Positions 1-7,913 of a stretch of DNA of 64,000 nt are shown piece after piece. This DNA comes from CAYSDH01 sp964429805 (lineage in GTDB: Bacteria > Bacteroidota > Bacteroidia > Flavobacteriales_D > JABDKJ01), in NCBI GenBank assembly GCA_964429805.1, contig CAYSDH010000006.1, positions 1-64,000 on the forward strand. Direction: 5' to 3'. The translations under genes and the position numbers were made by a program. The first letter of the stretch is position 1; every line of letters starts with the position of its first letter. The notes under the pieces were generated by a model. It worked only from the letters and a program-made list of their open reading frames with translations, did not search any database and was not told the DNA's origin.

Positions 1-179
1 TTGAAAACCTTGCGCTGGTTTTCCCCGAACGCCCCGAACGCTCCCGCGCTGAGACGCAGGCGCAGGCGCATGGAACCATCAACCCCAACACCCTCAACCA
101 TAGACCTCAAACAAAAGCCTCTCACAACCATTTCATTCCTTATACTTGTAAGAGCCCAGCAACCCCACAAGCAAATAAC
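1..179. other. Unassigned left edge of window
   Basis: I recognise no gene here. One plus-strand frame is open from the first bases into the gene beginning at 180, but its composition (Pro, Arg, Thr and Asn rich) resembles no family I know, and the ATG at 180 starts a convincing signal peptide. The stretch may hold the tail of a gene lying outside the window, or the 5' leader of the next gene. Confidence 0.3.
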
Positions 180-722
180 ATGAACATCAGACGTGCGCTA
201 TTACCGCTATTCATCTTTACTGCAAGCCTCCACACGCAGGCGCAAGACCTCACACAAGGCTTAGTCGTCAATGATTTAAGTCCGCACCCAATGCAGGAAA
301 TTGCCAAGCCCGCATATTTAGAGGTAATCACTGACCCTTCATTTGGCACGACAATCAGAAGGATTTCAGATGCTGGAGCTGGAGGAGTCATAGTGCCGAT
401 GTACAGCACTGTGCAGGCCTGGAATGCAGATGAGTCAATGATGATTCTCTACAACCAGTCTACAGGCAATCATGATTTGTTGGACGGCATGACCTACGAG
501 TTCATCAGAATTTTGGATGATGTGAATCCAGCAGATTTATAGCAAATATTCTGGGACTTTAACGAGCCAGATATTTTCTATTACCTCGAAAATCAGTCAA
601 GCGATTTCATCAGTTATACTGTGAGCACAAACCCGAAACCACCTAAAGCACCGAGACATTTTCTTTTTCACAAGAGTGCGCTAAGTAAATCGCGACTATT
701 ACTTTTTTTTTGGATGAGGTGA
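180..722 (+). pseudogene. Truncated secreted protein gene with in-frame TAG
   Basis: The ATG at 180 starts a signal peptide (about residues 1-22, ending QAQ), followed by a mature N-terminus resembling large secreted Bacteroidota proteins with WD40-like or oligogalacturonate-lyase-like folds; this family assignment is by pattern only. TAG at 540-542 ends a 120-residue product. The same frame continues with QIFWDFNEPDIFYYLENQS, which looks like a direct continuation, so the stop is most simply a GAG to TAG change. Plausible coding continues to about 636, then loses protein character, and the frame closes at 720-722. The rest of a gene that is normally many hundreds of codons long is absent, and a glycosyltransferase begins immediately. 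I infer a decayed 5' remnant. A sequencing error could explain the stop but not the missing 3' portion. Confidence 0.65.
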
Positions 723-739
723 TTGTATACTTGAGCACA

Positions 740-2059
740 GTGACTAAGCCTAAAAAGAAAGTTCTAATCATTACTTACTATTGGCCTCCAGGCAGCAGCT
801 CAGGAGTACAGCGATGGCTCCGTATGTCTGCGCACTTGGTCGCCCTTGGAGTGGAGGTCACAGTGCTGACAGTCGAAAACGGTTCTTACCCAAGTCGTGA
901 TGAGAGTCTGCTCGCTGACGTGCACCCTGATATTGAGGTACACCGCACATCGACTTTAGAGCCTTTTCATCTTTTTAATAGACTACTGGGTAAGCGAAAC
1001 AACGACATCTCCGTGGGGCTGAGTGGCTACAAAAATTCTCAGTCTCTGATTAAAAAGTTGGCCATCTGGATTAGAGCAAACCTCTTTATTCCTGATGCCC
1101 GAAAAGGGTGGAGGGGACCAGCCCTGCGCAAGGGGAAGCAACTACTTAAATCTGGAAGTTTTGACTTAATCGTGACTACAGGGACACCGCACAGTTGCCA
1201 CTTGATAGGGCAGAAGTTGAGCGACACATTTAATGTGAAGTGGTTGGCTGATTTTCGTGATCCATGGTCCACCATCTATTACCATAAGCAGATGCCTATG
1301 TGGAACTCTACAAAAGCAAAACATCTCGCTCTTGAAACCAAGACTTTAAAAAGAGCCGATTTTGTTAGTGTGGTTAGCTTGGGTATGAAAAGAGAATTTG
1401 AAGACCGCGCATCGCGTATCGAAGTAATCTATAATGGGTTTGATTCCAACGATTTTGAACGAGCAACGCAAGAGCATGTAGCGCATCAAAAAAGTAGATT
1501 TTGCCTGAGTTATGTCGGTAACCTGTTACCAAGCCAAAACGTGGTTCAGCTCTGGCGAGCCATCGGAGAGTTAATCCAAACTAATTCTGATTTTTCAGAT
1601 GCGTTTGAACTGAGACTTATCGGTCATCAAGACCCCGTTGCTCTTGAGGCAATTCGGACTCACATTCCAAGTAAAAATTTGAGTCTGTCGGGTTTCGTGG
1701 CGCATCAAGCAGCTATCACAGAGATGTCTTCAGCAGATGTGCTTCTGCTGGTTATTCCAGATCTCGAAGACAATGAGCTTATACTCACAGGCAAACTCTT
1801 TGAATACTTGGCTACGTCTAAACCTGTGCTATCAGTCGGGCCAAAGACAGGAGACGCGAGTACTATTTTAATTCAATGCGGTCATGCTCCAATGCTTGAT
1901 TACCTGGAGTTCCAATTAATGAAGACTCAACTATTAAGTCACTTCCAAGACTATGCAAAGGGCAAGACTGAAAGCGTAGAAAATGAAGCTGTGCTGAGCT
2001 ATTCTCGCCAAGCACAAGCAAAAAAAATGCTCTCGTTTACGGGCCTTCTAGAGTTATAA
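740..2059 (+). CDS. Glycosyltransferase, GT4-like
   Basis: The product looks like a GT-B fold glycosyltransferase of family 4 type, which moves a sugar from a nucleotide donor to a growing surface glycan in the cytoplasm. The N-terminus has the usual LIITYYWPPGSSSGVQRW strand-loop, an acceptor-side Rossmann motif. A DFRDPW motif follows near residue 190, and a C-terminal donor-binding segment contains LTGKLFEYLATSKPVLSVG. Length (about 440 residues) is typical. A TTG at 710 and GTGs at 719 and 740 are possible starts. I prefer 740 because family members usually begin only a few residues before the first strand. It stands alone between two broken genes for secreted proteins, so no glycan cluster supports a specific substrate. 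Family confidence is high and substrate is unknown. Confidence 0.85.
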   Translation: MTKPKKKVLIITYYWPPGSSSGVQRWLRMSAHLVALGVEVTVLTVENGSYPSRDESLLADVHPDIEVHRTSTLEPFHLFNRLLGKRNNDISVGLSGYKNSQSLIKKLAIWIRANLFIPDARKGWRGPALRKGKQLLKSGSFDLIVTTGTPHSCHLIGQKLSDTFNVKWLADFRDPWSTIYYHKQMPMWNSTKAKHLALETKTLKRADFVSVVSLGMKREFEDRASRIEVIYNGFDSNDFERATQEHVAHQKSRFCLSYVGNLLPSQNVVQLWRAIGELIQTNSDFSDAFELRLIGHQDPVALEAIRTHIPSKNLSLSGFVAHQAAITEMSSADVLLLVIPDLEDNELILTGKLFEYLATSKPVLSVGPKTGDASTILIQCGHAPMLDYLEFQLMKTQLLSHFQDYAKGKTESVENEAVLSYSRQAQAKKMLSFTGLLEL

Positions 2060-2169
2060 AAAAAAATGCTTGGATGAGAATTCTGAGTTGTCCATGACCT
2101 TCTCACATCATGTTCACATTAACATCCGCCTTATACATTATGATGCGCGGTAGGCAAGTTTTTAATCTG

Positions 2170-2177
2170 TATCTTTA
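2170..2177 (+). promoter_or_regulatory. Possible -7 element, TATCTTTA
   Basis: TATCTTTA matches the Bacteroidota -7 consensus TAnnTTTG at seven of eight positions and lies 44 bases before the ATG at 2222. No convincing -33 TTG element was seen at the expected spacing. It would drive the broken DNRLRE-type gene. Confidence 0.35.
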
Positions 2178-2221
2178 GTAAATACTGGAGCAAACCAATT
2201 TTCCCGAAAAATCTCCTCTCC

Positions 2222-3196
2222 ATGCGCATACTCTCCTTTTTTATCTTGTTGATAGCCGTTCCGTTTTGTCTAGTCGCTCAATCAGGTGATGCAGTGGACT
2301 GGCAAAGTAGCAACCTAAATGTTGACAATAGCGCTCAAATCAAAAACGCAATTTCAGAGTGTATAAGTCTCGTGCCCAGTAAAGACAAAGGTGGAGATAC
2401 CTTTGTACATGGCCTTGCGAGCCATCAAAGTGTCAACTACGGGAGTAATCCTCAAATGCCCTCCATGGCCTAGACTTTTTCGGGCTCTCCCGGAACGTTG
2501 CGGAGTTTACTGAGTTTTGACTTGAGCAGCATTCCAGTCAATGCCATTATTGACAGTGCAAGCATTGACCTGTATGCCTATGACACAAGTGCGGGATTAG
2601 GTCAGCACTCTTCCTTGTCTGGCGCAAACACTTCTTATTTGAGCAGAGTAACATCAACTTGGGACGTAGATTCAGTCACTTGGCTCAATCAGCCAACTGT
2701 GACGGAGTTGAATAGGGTAACGGTCAGTGCCACTTCTAATCCAGTTATGGATTATGTCGGTATTGATGTCACTACGCTAGTTCAAGATATGGTTGACGAC
2801 CCTATGGGCAGTTTTGGTTTTCAACTAGCACTTGCAAATGAGACATTATATAGAAGGATGAACTTTGCATCGAGTGATCATGCCAACAGTGATTTACATC
2901 CTACGCTTCATGTTTGTTACACGCCAATGTTTGTTTCGGTTGAAGAGCACGGTCAAGAGTTCTCGTTTAGGTTGATTCCCAATCCTGCGCAGAATATTGT
3001 GACAGTGAACATTGAGCACAGTATGGCAGTAGATGCTCAATTGCGAGTCTTGGACTACTCAGGGAAGCTCATCGAATTGATTGAGAAGCCTAAAGCGACA
3101 ACTCGTTTAGATATCTCCAATTGGCCGGCAGGAGTCTATTTCATTACGCTGAATGACTCTAAGAATAGTAGAACAGAAAAATTAATCGTCTACTAG
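2222..3196 (+). pseudogene. DNRLRE-like secreted protein with T9SS domain, interrupted by TAG
   Basis: A signal peptide (residues 1-20, ending VAQ) leads into a domain resembling the DNRLRE beta-sandwich of secreted Bacteroidota proteins. TAG at 2471-2473 stops translation after 83 residues. The same frame continues without further stops for 241 codons, and the join reads PSMA-stop-TFSGSPGT, where family members have Trp, so a TGG to TAG change is the simplest explanation. The downstream half finishes the domain (FDLSSIP, then LHVCYTP) and ends with a type IX sorting domain (FRLIPNPAQNIVTV through a terminal LIVY). TAG is an ordinary terminator elsewhere here, including at the end of this same frame, so recoding is unlikely. 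It is either a recent nonsense mutation or an assembly error. Confidence 0.75.
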
Positions 3197-3299
3197 ATAA
3201 TTTACTTATTCCCTTCGTAGAGGCGTTCCTGTCTTATTCTTTTTTACCCTGCAGCTCTCCAAACAGCGACCCTTATAAAATCGTTGTCTTTATTGTGTA

Positions 3300-3584
3300 T
3301 TGAAACGCATTGAATTGATAGAAAGAGAGAAAGACCGCATCATCGAGATGGCCTGGGAAGACCGCACGCCCTTTGAGGCAATAAAATTTCAATTTGGGCT
3401 CGCAGAGTCAGAAGTAATCAAATTGATGCGTAGAGAATTGAAGCGGAGTAGTTTCAACTTGTGGCGCAAACGAGTCAACTCTGGAGTCAGTTCGAAGCAT
3501 GTTAAAAAACGGAACCCAGACATAAACCGTTTCAAATGCTCTAGACAGCGGAGCATCTCCAACAACAAGATTTCTAAACGATGA
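3300..3584 (+). CDS. DUF2805 / TIGR03643 family protein
   Basis: This is a 94-residue basic protein with the family's characteristic N-terminal half (IEMAWEDRTPFEAI, then GLAESEVIKLMRRELK), which looks like a small helix-turn-helix fold. The C-terminal 40 residues are very rich in Arg, Lys and Ser. The function is unknown, but members commonly sit beside photolyase/cryptochrome genes, as here. The start is a TTG at 3300; the next in-frame ATG at 3348 would remove part of the conserved block, so TTG is favoured. Its stop overlaps the next gene's start as ATGA. The basic tail and HTH-like core would suit nucleic-acid binding, which is an inference. Confidence 0.85.
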   Translation: MKRIELIEREKDRIIEMAWEDRTPFEAIKFQFGLAESEVIKLMRRELKRSSFNLWRKRVNSGVSSKHVKKRNPDINRFKCSRQRSISNNKISKR

Positions 3585-4699
3585 GTTTTAGCACTGACTA
3601 TCAGGAAATCTTAGAGCAGGTCAATCGGTTTGACCCTAAGAATTACGCGCGTACACGAAATCACATTCGTGGAGCAGTGTCGCGCCTGTCACCATATATT
3701 TCTCGTGGGGTTATATCAACCAAGATGTTACGTGACAATCTTTTGGAGCGCAGTTACGATCTCTCGAAGATTGAAAAGTTTGTCCAAGAACTCGCATGGC
3801 GAGATTATTGGCAGCAGATCTGGATTGCCAAAAGCGAGGCCATAGATAAAGACTTGAAGCGCGCTCAAACCATGGTCGATCATCATGAGGTACCGCAAGC
3901 CATTATCAAGGCATCCACAGGTATTGAGGCCATAGACAAGGCGATAAGCGAAATGTATGACACAGGTTACATGCACAATCACGTGCGGATGTACCTGGCT
4001 GCCATCACTTGCAATTTTGGACATTCACATTGGCATGCACCAGCGCTCTGGCACTATTATCATCTACTCGATGGCGACTGGGCGAGCAACGCACTGAGCT
4101 GGCAATGGGTGGCTGGTAGCAATGCGGGCAAAAAATACATTGCCGATCAGCAGAACGTAAATCGTTACATGGACTCTGCCCAGCAAAACACTTTTTTAGA
4201 TGGGGCTTATGACCGCTTTCCAAACATGGAAGTGCCCGCGCAACTAAAAGAAACGACTGCTCTTGAGCTCCGCACACCTTTGCCTGCGCGCTTAAGCATT
4301 CAGTTAAACAAGGACCTGCCCACTTACATCTATAACTGGTACAACCTCGACCCATTATGGGACAAAGCTGTTGATGCCAATCGTCTGCTCTTGCTCGAGC
4401 CATCTGTCTTTGAAAAATACCCGATATCTCAAATGAGCCTTGACTTCATGCTCGATCTGTCCAAGAATATCGAAGACATTCAGATTGCCATTTGTGAATT
4501 TGATGAGATTGCTAAGGAAAATGAACTGATGACGTTTCACTTCAAAGAGCATCCGCTCAATGGTCATTATAAGGGCATGGAGCATCCACGAGATTGGCTG
4601 AGCAATGTAACTGGATATCATTCTTCTTTCTTCGCATTTTGGAAGAAAGCCAAAAAAGAAATCTTGACACCCCAGCTAGAAAAGGCAGCGTCTGCATGA
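3581..4699 (+). CDS. FAD-binding photolyase-like protein without antenna domain
   Basis: The protein consists of the photolyase FAD-binding alpha-helical domain. Visible family motifs are LSPYISRG (36-43), WRDYW (73-77), TGYMHNHVRM (128-137), a DGDWASNALSWQWVAG block around 165-180 and a NAGKKYIADQQNVNRY block just after it. A normal photolyase starts with an alpha/beta antenna domain of about 130-200 residues. That domain is missing, and the FAD domain begins by about residue 15. After about residue 210 there is a C-terminal extension of about 160 residues that I do not recognise. It overlaps its neighbours by ATGA on both sides, so it is probably translated in step with DUF2805, DUF2256 and the second photolyase-like protein. 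It may repair or sense UV damage, but activity cannot be read from the sequence. Confidence 0.88.
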   Translation: MSFSTDYQEILEQVNRFDPKNYARTRNHIRGAVSRLSPYISRGVISTKMLRDNLLERSYDLSKIEKFVQELAWRDYWQQIWIAKSEAIDKDLKRAQTMVDHHEVPQAIIKASTGIEAIDKAISEMYDTGYMHNHVRMYLAAITCNFGHSHWHAPALWHYYHLLDGDWASNALSWQWVAGSNAGKKYIADQQNVNRYMDSAQQNTFLDGAYDRFPNMEVPAQLKETTALELRTPLPARLSIQLNKDLPTYIYNWYNLDPLWDKAVDANRLLLLEPSVFEKYPISQMSLDFMLDLSKNIEDIQIAICEFDEIAKENELMTFHFKEHPLNGHYKGMEHPRDWLSNVTGYHSSFFAFWKKAKKEILTPQLEKAASA

Positions 4700-4830
4700 A
4701 GCGTCCCTTGCCTCAAAAAATCTGTCTAGTCTGTGAGCTTCCATTTAATTGGAGAAAGAAGTGGGAGCGCAATTGGGATGAAGTCAAATATTGCAGCGAG
4801 CGTTGCCGCAGAAATAAAAAGACTTCATGA
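4696..4830 (+). CDS. DUF2256 zinc-ribbon-like protein
   Basis: This 44-residue protein has two CxxC-type pairs, CLVC near residues 10-13 and CSERC near 33-37, arranged like a small zinc ribbon, plus the family's PFNWRKKWERNWDEVKYC core. DUF2256 proteins are regularly found between photolyase or cryptochrome genes, as here. The ATG at 4696 overlaps the preceding stop as ATGA, and its own stop overlaps the next ATG in the same way. A longer start at 4594 lies inside the preceding gene and is not credible. It may be an RNA- or protein-binding accessory factor, but the function is unknown. Confidence 0.88.
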   Translation: MKRPLPQKICLVCELPFNWRKKWERNWDEVKYCSERCRRNKKTS

Positions 4831-6317
4831 AAGAAATTGACCTTCTGTTTCCTCATCAACTTTTTCAGTCGACTGAGCATTTGAGCACTAATCGTGACCT
4901 CATTTTGGTGGAGGAGTTTTTATTCTTCAATCAATACGACTTCCACAAGCAGAAGATTCTTTTTCATCGTGCAAGCATGAAGGCCTATGCCGATGCGTTG
5001 AGAGACAAAGGACATACGGTGACCTATATTGATGCGATAGAGTCGCATTCCGACATTAGGGTGCTGCTGCCGTGGTTGGCCGACAAGGGGTGCAAGGCGA
5101 TTCATTATTACGACCCAACGGATTATTGGTTGAGTTTGAGAATGGAGAAAGCCGCAGAAGAATCTGGAATTGACCTCGTTCGTTCTGAAAACAAACTCTT
5201 CTTGAATTCAGTAAAAGATAACGAGGACTTCTTCCGGTCAGATAAAAAGAAATTCTATCAAACTTCATTCTACAAAGGGCAGCGTGAAAGACTAGGCATC
5301 TTGTTGTCTTCAGATGGCGGCCCTCAGGGTGGCAAGTGGAGTTATGATGCCGACAATCGAAAGAAGTATCCAGCTAAAAAAACGCCACCGCCAATCCACA
5401 TGCCCATTTGGACGGAGTACCACAGTGAAGCAGAGTCTTATGTGAACGCACATTTCTCTCATCACTTGGGTGCCATTGACAAGAGCATGGTGTATCCCAT
5501 CGAGCGAGAGTCGGCCAAAGCATGGTTTGAGCAGTTTTTAGAACAGCGGTTTCATGAATTTGGAGCGTACGAAGATGCCATCGTCAAGGAAGAGTTCATT
5601 CTGCATCACGGTGTGCTTTCTCCGCTCATGAATGTGGGTTTACTGACGCCTCAAGAGCTGATAAACCAGGCGCTAGACTATGCCAAAAAGGAAGCTGTAC
5701 CCATCAATACTACCGAAGGATTTGTGCGACAGATTATCGGTTGGCGCGAGTTCATTCGCGGAGTCTATGAAGCGGTGGGGCGAAAAGAACGCACGAGTAA
5801 CTTCTGGGGATTTGACCGTAAAATTCCTCCTTCATTTTATGATGGAACGACAGGTATAGTTCCAGTAGATTCAGTCATCAAAAAGGTGCTGAAGACTGGT
5901 TACTGTCACCACATCGAGCGCTTAATGGTGCTGGGCAATTTCATGCTACTCTGCGAATTTGACCCAGATGAGGTGTATCGTTGGTTCATGGAGCTATTCA
6001 TAGATGCTTACGACTGGGTGATGGTGACCAATGTATATGGCATGAGTCAATTTGCAGATGGTGGCCTCATGTCTACAAAGCCCTACATCAGTGGTAGCAA
6101 CTATGTGATGAAAATGAGCAATTATAAAAAAGGGCAGTGGCAAGAGACTTGGGATGCCCTGTTTTGGAGATTCATGCATGTCAATCGAGACTTCTTTTTA
6201 AAGAATCCGCGTCTGGGTATGCTCGTCAGAACTTTTGATAAAATGAGCCCTGAAAAAAGACAAGACATGATTCAGAGAGCAGATGAATACATTCTCTTAT
6301 TGGATTCAAATGATTAA
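4827..6317 (+). CDS. PhrB-like cryptochrome/photolyase family protein, cluster cysteines missing
   Basis: It belongs to the deoxyribodipyrimidine photolyase-related family, the FeS-BCP group that includes Agrobacterium PhrB, a (6-4) photolyase. The N-terminal alpha/beta domain (about 1-140) is followed by the helical FAD domain with the family blocks HHIERLMVLGNF (about 361) and GMSQFADGG (about 405). In PhrB, four cysteines hold a [4Fe-4S] cluster, three of them in a C-terminal loop. Here that loop reads MSNYKKGQWQETWDALFW and contains no cysteine; the whole protein has only three (about 90, 356 and 372). The cluster is therefore probably absent. The length of 496 residues is normal. It is the last gene of the four-gene ATGA-coupled cassette. 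Family assignment is sure; repair versus signalling activity is open. Confidence 0.9.
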   Translation: MKEIDLLFPHQLFQSTEHLSTNRDLILVEEFLFFNQYDFHKQKILFHRASMKAYADALRDKGHTVTYIDAIESHSDIRVLLPWLADKGCKAIHYYDPTDYWLSLRMEKAAEESGIDLVRSENKLFLNSVKDNEDFFRSDKKKFYQTSFYKGQRERLGILLSSDGGPQGGKWSYDADNRKKYPAKKTPPPIHMPIWTEYHSEAESYVNAHFSHHLGAIDKSMVYPIERESAKAWFEQFLEQRFHEFGAYEDAIVKEEFILHHGVLSPLMNVGLLTPQELINQALDYAKKEAVPINTTEGFVRQIIGWREFIRGVYEAVGRKERTSNFWGFDRKIPPSFYDGTTGIVPVDSVIKKVLKTGYCHHIERLMVLGNFMLLCEFDPDEVYRWFMELFIDAYDWVMVTNVYGMSQFADGGLMSTKPYISGSNYVMKMSNYKKGQWQETWDALFWRFMHVNRDFFLKNPRLGMLVRTFDKMSPEKRQDMIQRADEYILLLDSND

Positions 6318-6437
6318 GAATCAAGCATCAAGCGTGTTCAAGAACAACAGTCTTTGTCTGAAATTACGGGTTCATGCGTATGAGCCACTCTTTTACTAAC
6401 AGTAGATCACAGCCCTTAAAAAAGTATTATTCCACCT

Positions 6438-6445
6438 ATATTTAC
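6438..6445 (+). promoter_or_regulatory. Possible -7 element before sigma factor gene
   Basis: TATATTTA matches TAnnTTTG at seven of eight positions. Transcription would start near 6452, leaving only a very short leader before the expected N-terminus of the sigma factor at about 6457-6481. This helps bound where translation can begin. Confidence 0.3.
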
Positions 6446-6540
6446 CTCCCATCTCAAAGTCCAATAACATACCTCGCGATATTGATCAAAAAGAACTGAT
6501 TAAACTTCTCAAGTCAAAAGAGAAGGAAGGTTTTGACATA

Positions 6541-7014
6541 TTGTATGCTAATTATTCTGCGGCCCTTACAGGTGTTGCGCTCAGAATTGTTGGTCAAAAA
6601 AACATTGCCGAAGAAGTGGTGCATGATGCCTTTGTGAAGATCTGGGTTGGTATAGACGGCTTTGACGAAAGTAAAGGGAGACTCTTTACATGGATGGCAA
6701 AAATTTGTAAAAATTGCGCCTTAGACAGAGTGAAGTCAAAGACGTCTAAGAACTCTGAGAAAACTGATTCACTGTCAGACATCGTATCTGAAAGAGAGCC
6801 AGTGTTGTCTGGCTCTATGAATACAGATGTTATTGGAGTAAAAGAGTGGTTAAAGAACCTAACTCCCGATCAGAAGCGTGTATTTGAGGCCCTTTACTAT
6901 AAGGGAATGACTCAATCTCAAGCCGCTGAAGCACTTGGTATCCCGCTGGGGACAGTAAAAACGAGACTTCGATTGGGGCTCATTGAAATAAGAAAAAAAT
7001 TAGGGTTGAAATGA
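6541..7014 (+). CDS. ECF-type RNA polymerase sigma factor
   Basis: Regions 2 and 4 of a sigma-70 family ECF factor are present: region 2 with EEVVHDAFVKIW and GRLFTWMAKICKN, and region 4 with LTPDQKRVFEALYYKGMTQ and the helix-turn-helix AAEALGIPLGTVKTRLR. The recorded start is the first usable codon, a TTG at 6541, but this cuts into region 2. The frame is open back to 6406, and the codons just upstream read IDQKELIKLLKSKEKEGFDILY, which belongs to the family. No ATG, GTG or TTG occurs there. AAG at 6457, followed by SNNIPRD, sits where an ATG would be expected. So the gene either starts at a rare codon (ATA 6469, ATT 6481) or carries a start-codon lesion. The stop overlaps the anti-sigma gene as ATGA. 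Confidence 0.9.
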   Translation: MYANYSAALTGVALRIVGQKNIAEEVVHDAFVKIWVGIDGFDESKGRLFTWMAKICKNCALDRVKSKTSKNSEKTDSLSDIVSEREPVLSGSMNTDVIGVKEWLKNLTPDQKRVFEALYYKGMTQSQAAEALGIPLGTVKTRLRLGLIEIRKKLGLK

Positions 7015-7832
7015 CCACCAAGGAGTACATATCGTCAGGGGTGCTGGAGTTGTACGTAATGGGTGGACTCACGGAGCAAGAAATGCGCAAAGTTGAGTGC
7101 ATGGCCTTGGTTCATGATGATATTTCAGAAGAACTCAAGCGCATCGAATTGGCCTATGAAAAGTTGGCCTTGGAAACTCAAGTTGAGCCATCTGAGTCGC
7201 TCAAGGCTGATATATGGGCCAGTATTGAGGCAGGGGGAAACAATCAGAACGAAGAGATACCGGTAGTCAAACTTGACAATGACTCACAAGCTCCAAAGCG
7301 CTTTAATTGGGCGAGAGCAGCGTCTATAGTTGCCATTGTAGGGCTTGGTGTAGCGCTGTGGTCTAATGTGGACCGGAATAACAAAATGGCCTCGGACATT
7401 GAGTCTCAAGAAATTAGACAAGACGACCTCAACGCAAGACTTAACGCCTCTGAAGAGAAGCTTGACCTCCTGTCAAGAGATATGGCTGTGGTGTGCGATT
7501 ATCGTTATTTGGGCATTAGACTAAAAGGTACTGAAAACGCTCCTGATGCGAGCGTGCAAGTATTCTGGAACACCCAAAGTAGTGAGGTCTATCTGGCTGT
7601 TCAAGAAATGGCAGAGCTTGAGAAGAACAAGGTCTACCAACTATGGGTCCTTGATGAAGGGCAGCCTATTGATGTGGGGACATTTACACCAACTAAGGGT
7701 AACAGATTGGTGAAAATGAAAGATGTGGTCAAAGGGCAAACCTTTGCCGTGACCATACAACAAGTTGGTGGCAGTGAGTCGCCCGCGCTTGAAACGCTCC
7801 AAGTTATTGGAGACGTGCCGGAAGACACCTAA
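7011..7832 (+). CDS. Anti-sigma factor, RskA-type
   Basis: This 273-residue membrane protein is encoded directly after the sigma factor with an ATGA overlap. The N-terminal 90 residues are a helical anti-sigma region without the HxxxCxxC zinc motif. A single membrane segment follows at about 103-118 (AASIVAIVGLGVALW), then a short coiled-coil stretch, and a C-terminal RskA-like periplasmic domain (about 160-273) with VQVFWNTQSSEVYLAV and YQLWVLDEGQPIDVGTF. It should hold the sigma factor at the membrane until a signal releases it, possibly by proteolysis as in other RskA systems. It is the normal partner of this class of ECF factor in Bacteroidota. The target regulon may include the facing DUF4331 genes, which is an inference. 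Confidence 0.88.
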   Translation: MTTKEYISSGVLELYVMGGLTEQEMRKVECMALVHDDISEELKRIELAYEKLALETQVEPSESLKADIWASIEAGGNNQNEEIPVVKLDNDSQAPKRFNWARAASIVAIVGLGVALWSNVDRNNKMASDIESQEIRQDDLNARLNASEEKLDLLSRDMAVVCDYRYLGIRLKGTENAPDASVQVFWNTQSSEVYLAVQEMAELEKNKVYQLWVLDEGQPIDVGTFTPTKGNRLVKMKDVVKGQTFAVTIQQVGGSESPALETLQVIGDVPEDT

Positions 7833-7866
7833 TAAAAAACCCTTTTCGTCAGAAGAAGAAAAGGGT
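7833..7866 (-). terminator. Rho-independent terminator for the TPR lipoprotein gene
   Basis: ACCCTTTTC (7839-7847) pairs perfectly with GAAAAGGGT (7858-7866) around a 10-base loop. Read on the minus strand, the stem is followed by TTTTTTATT. It lies between two converging genes and serves the minus-strand one best. Confidence 0.8.
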
Positions 7867-7913
7867 CTGGAACACAATCACACGGTCGTTAATGTAATCC
7901 TGTATTCGCAATT

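Noticed and set aside
540..2473. Recoding of TAG as a sense codon
   Set aside because: gmhA (16490-16492), the BtrH_N gene (11883-11885) and the second broken gene itself end at TAG in natural positions, so TAG is an ordinary stop.
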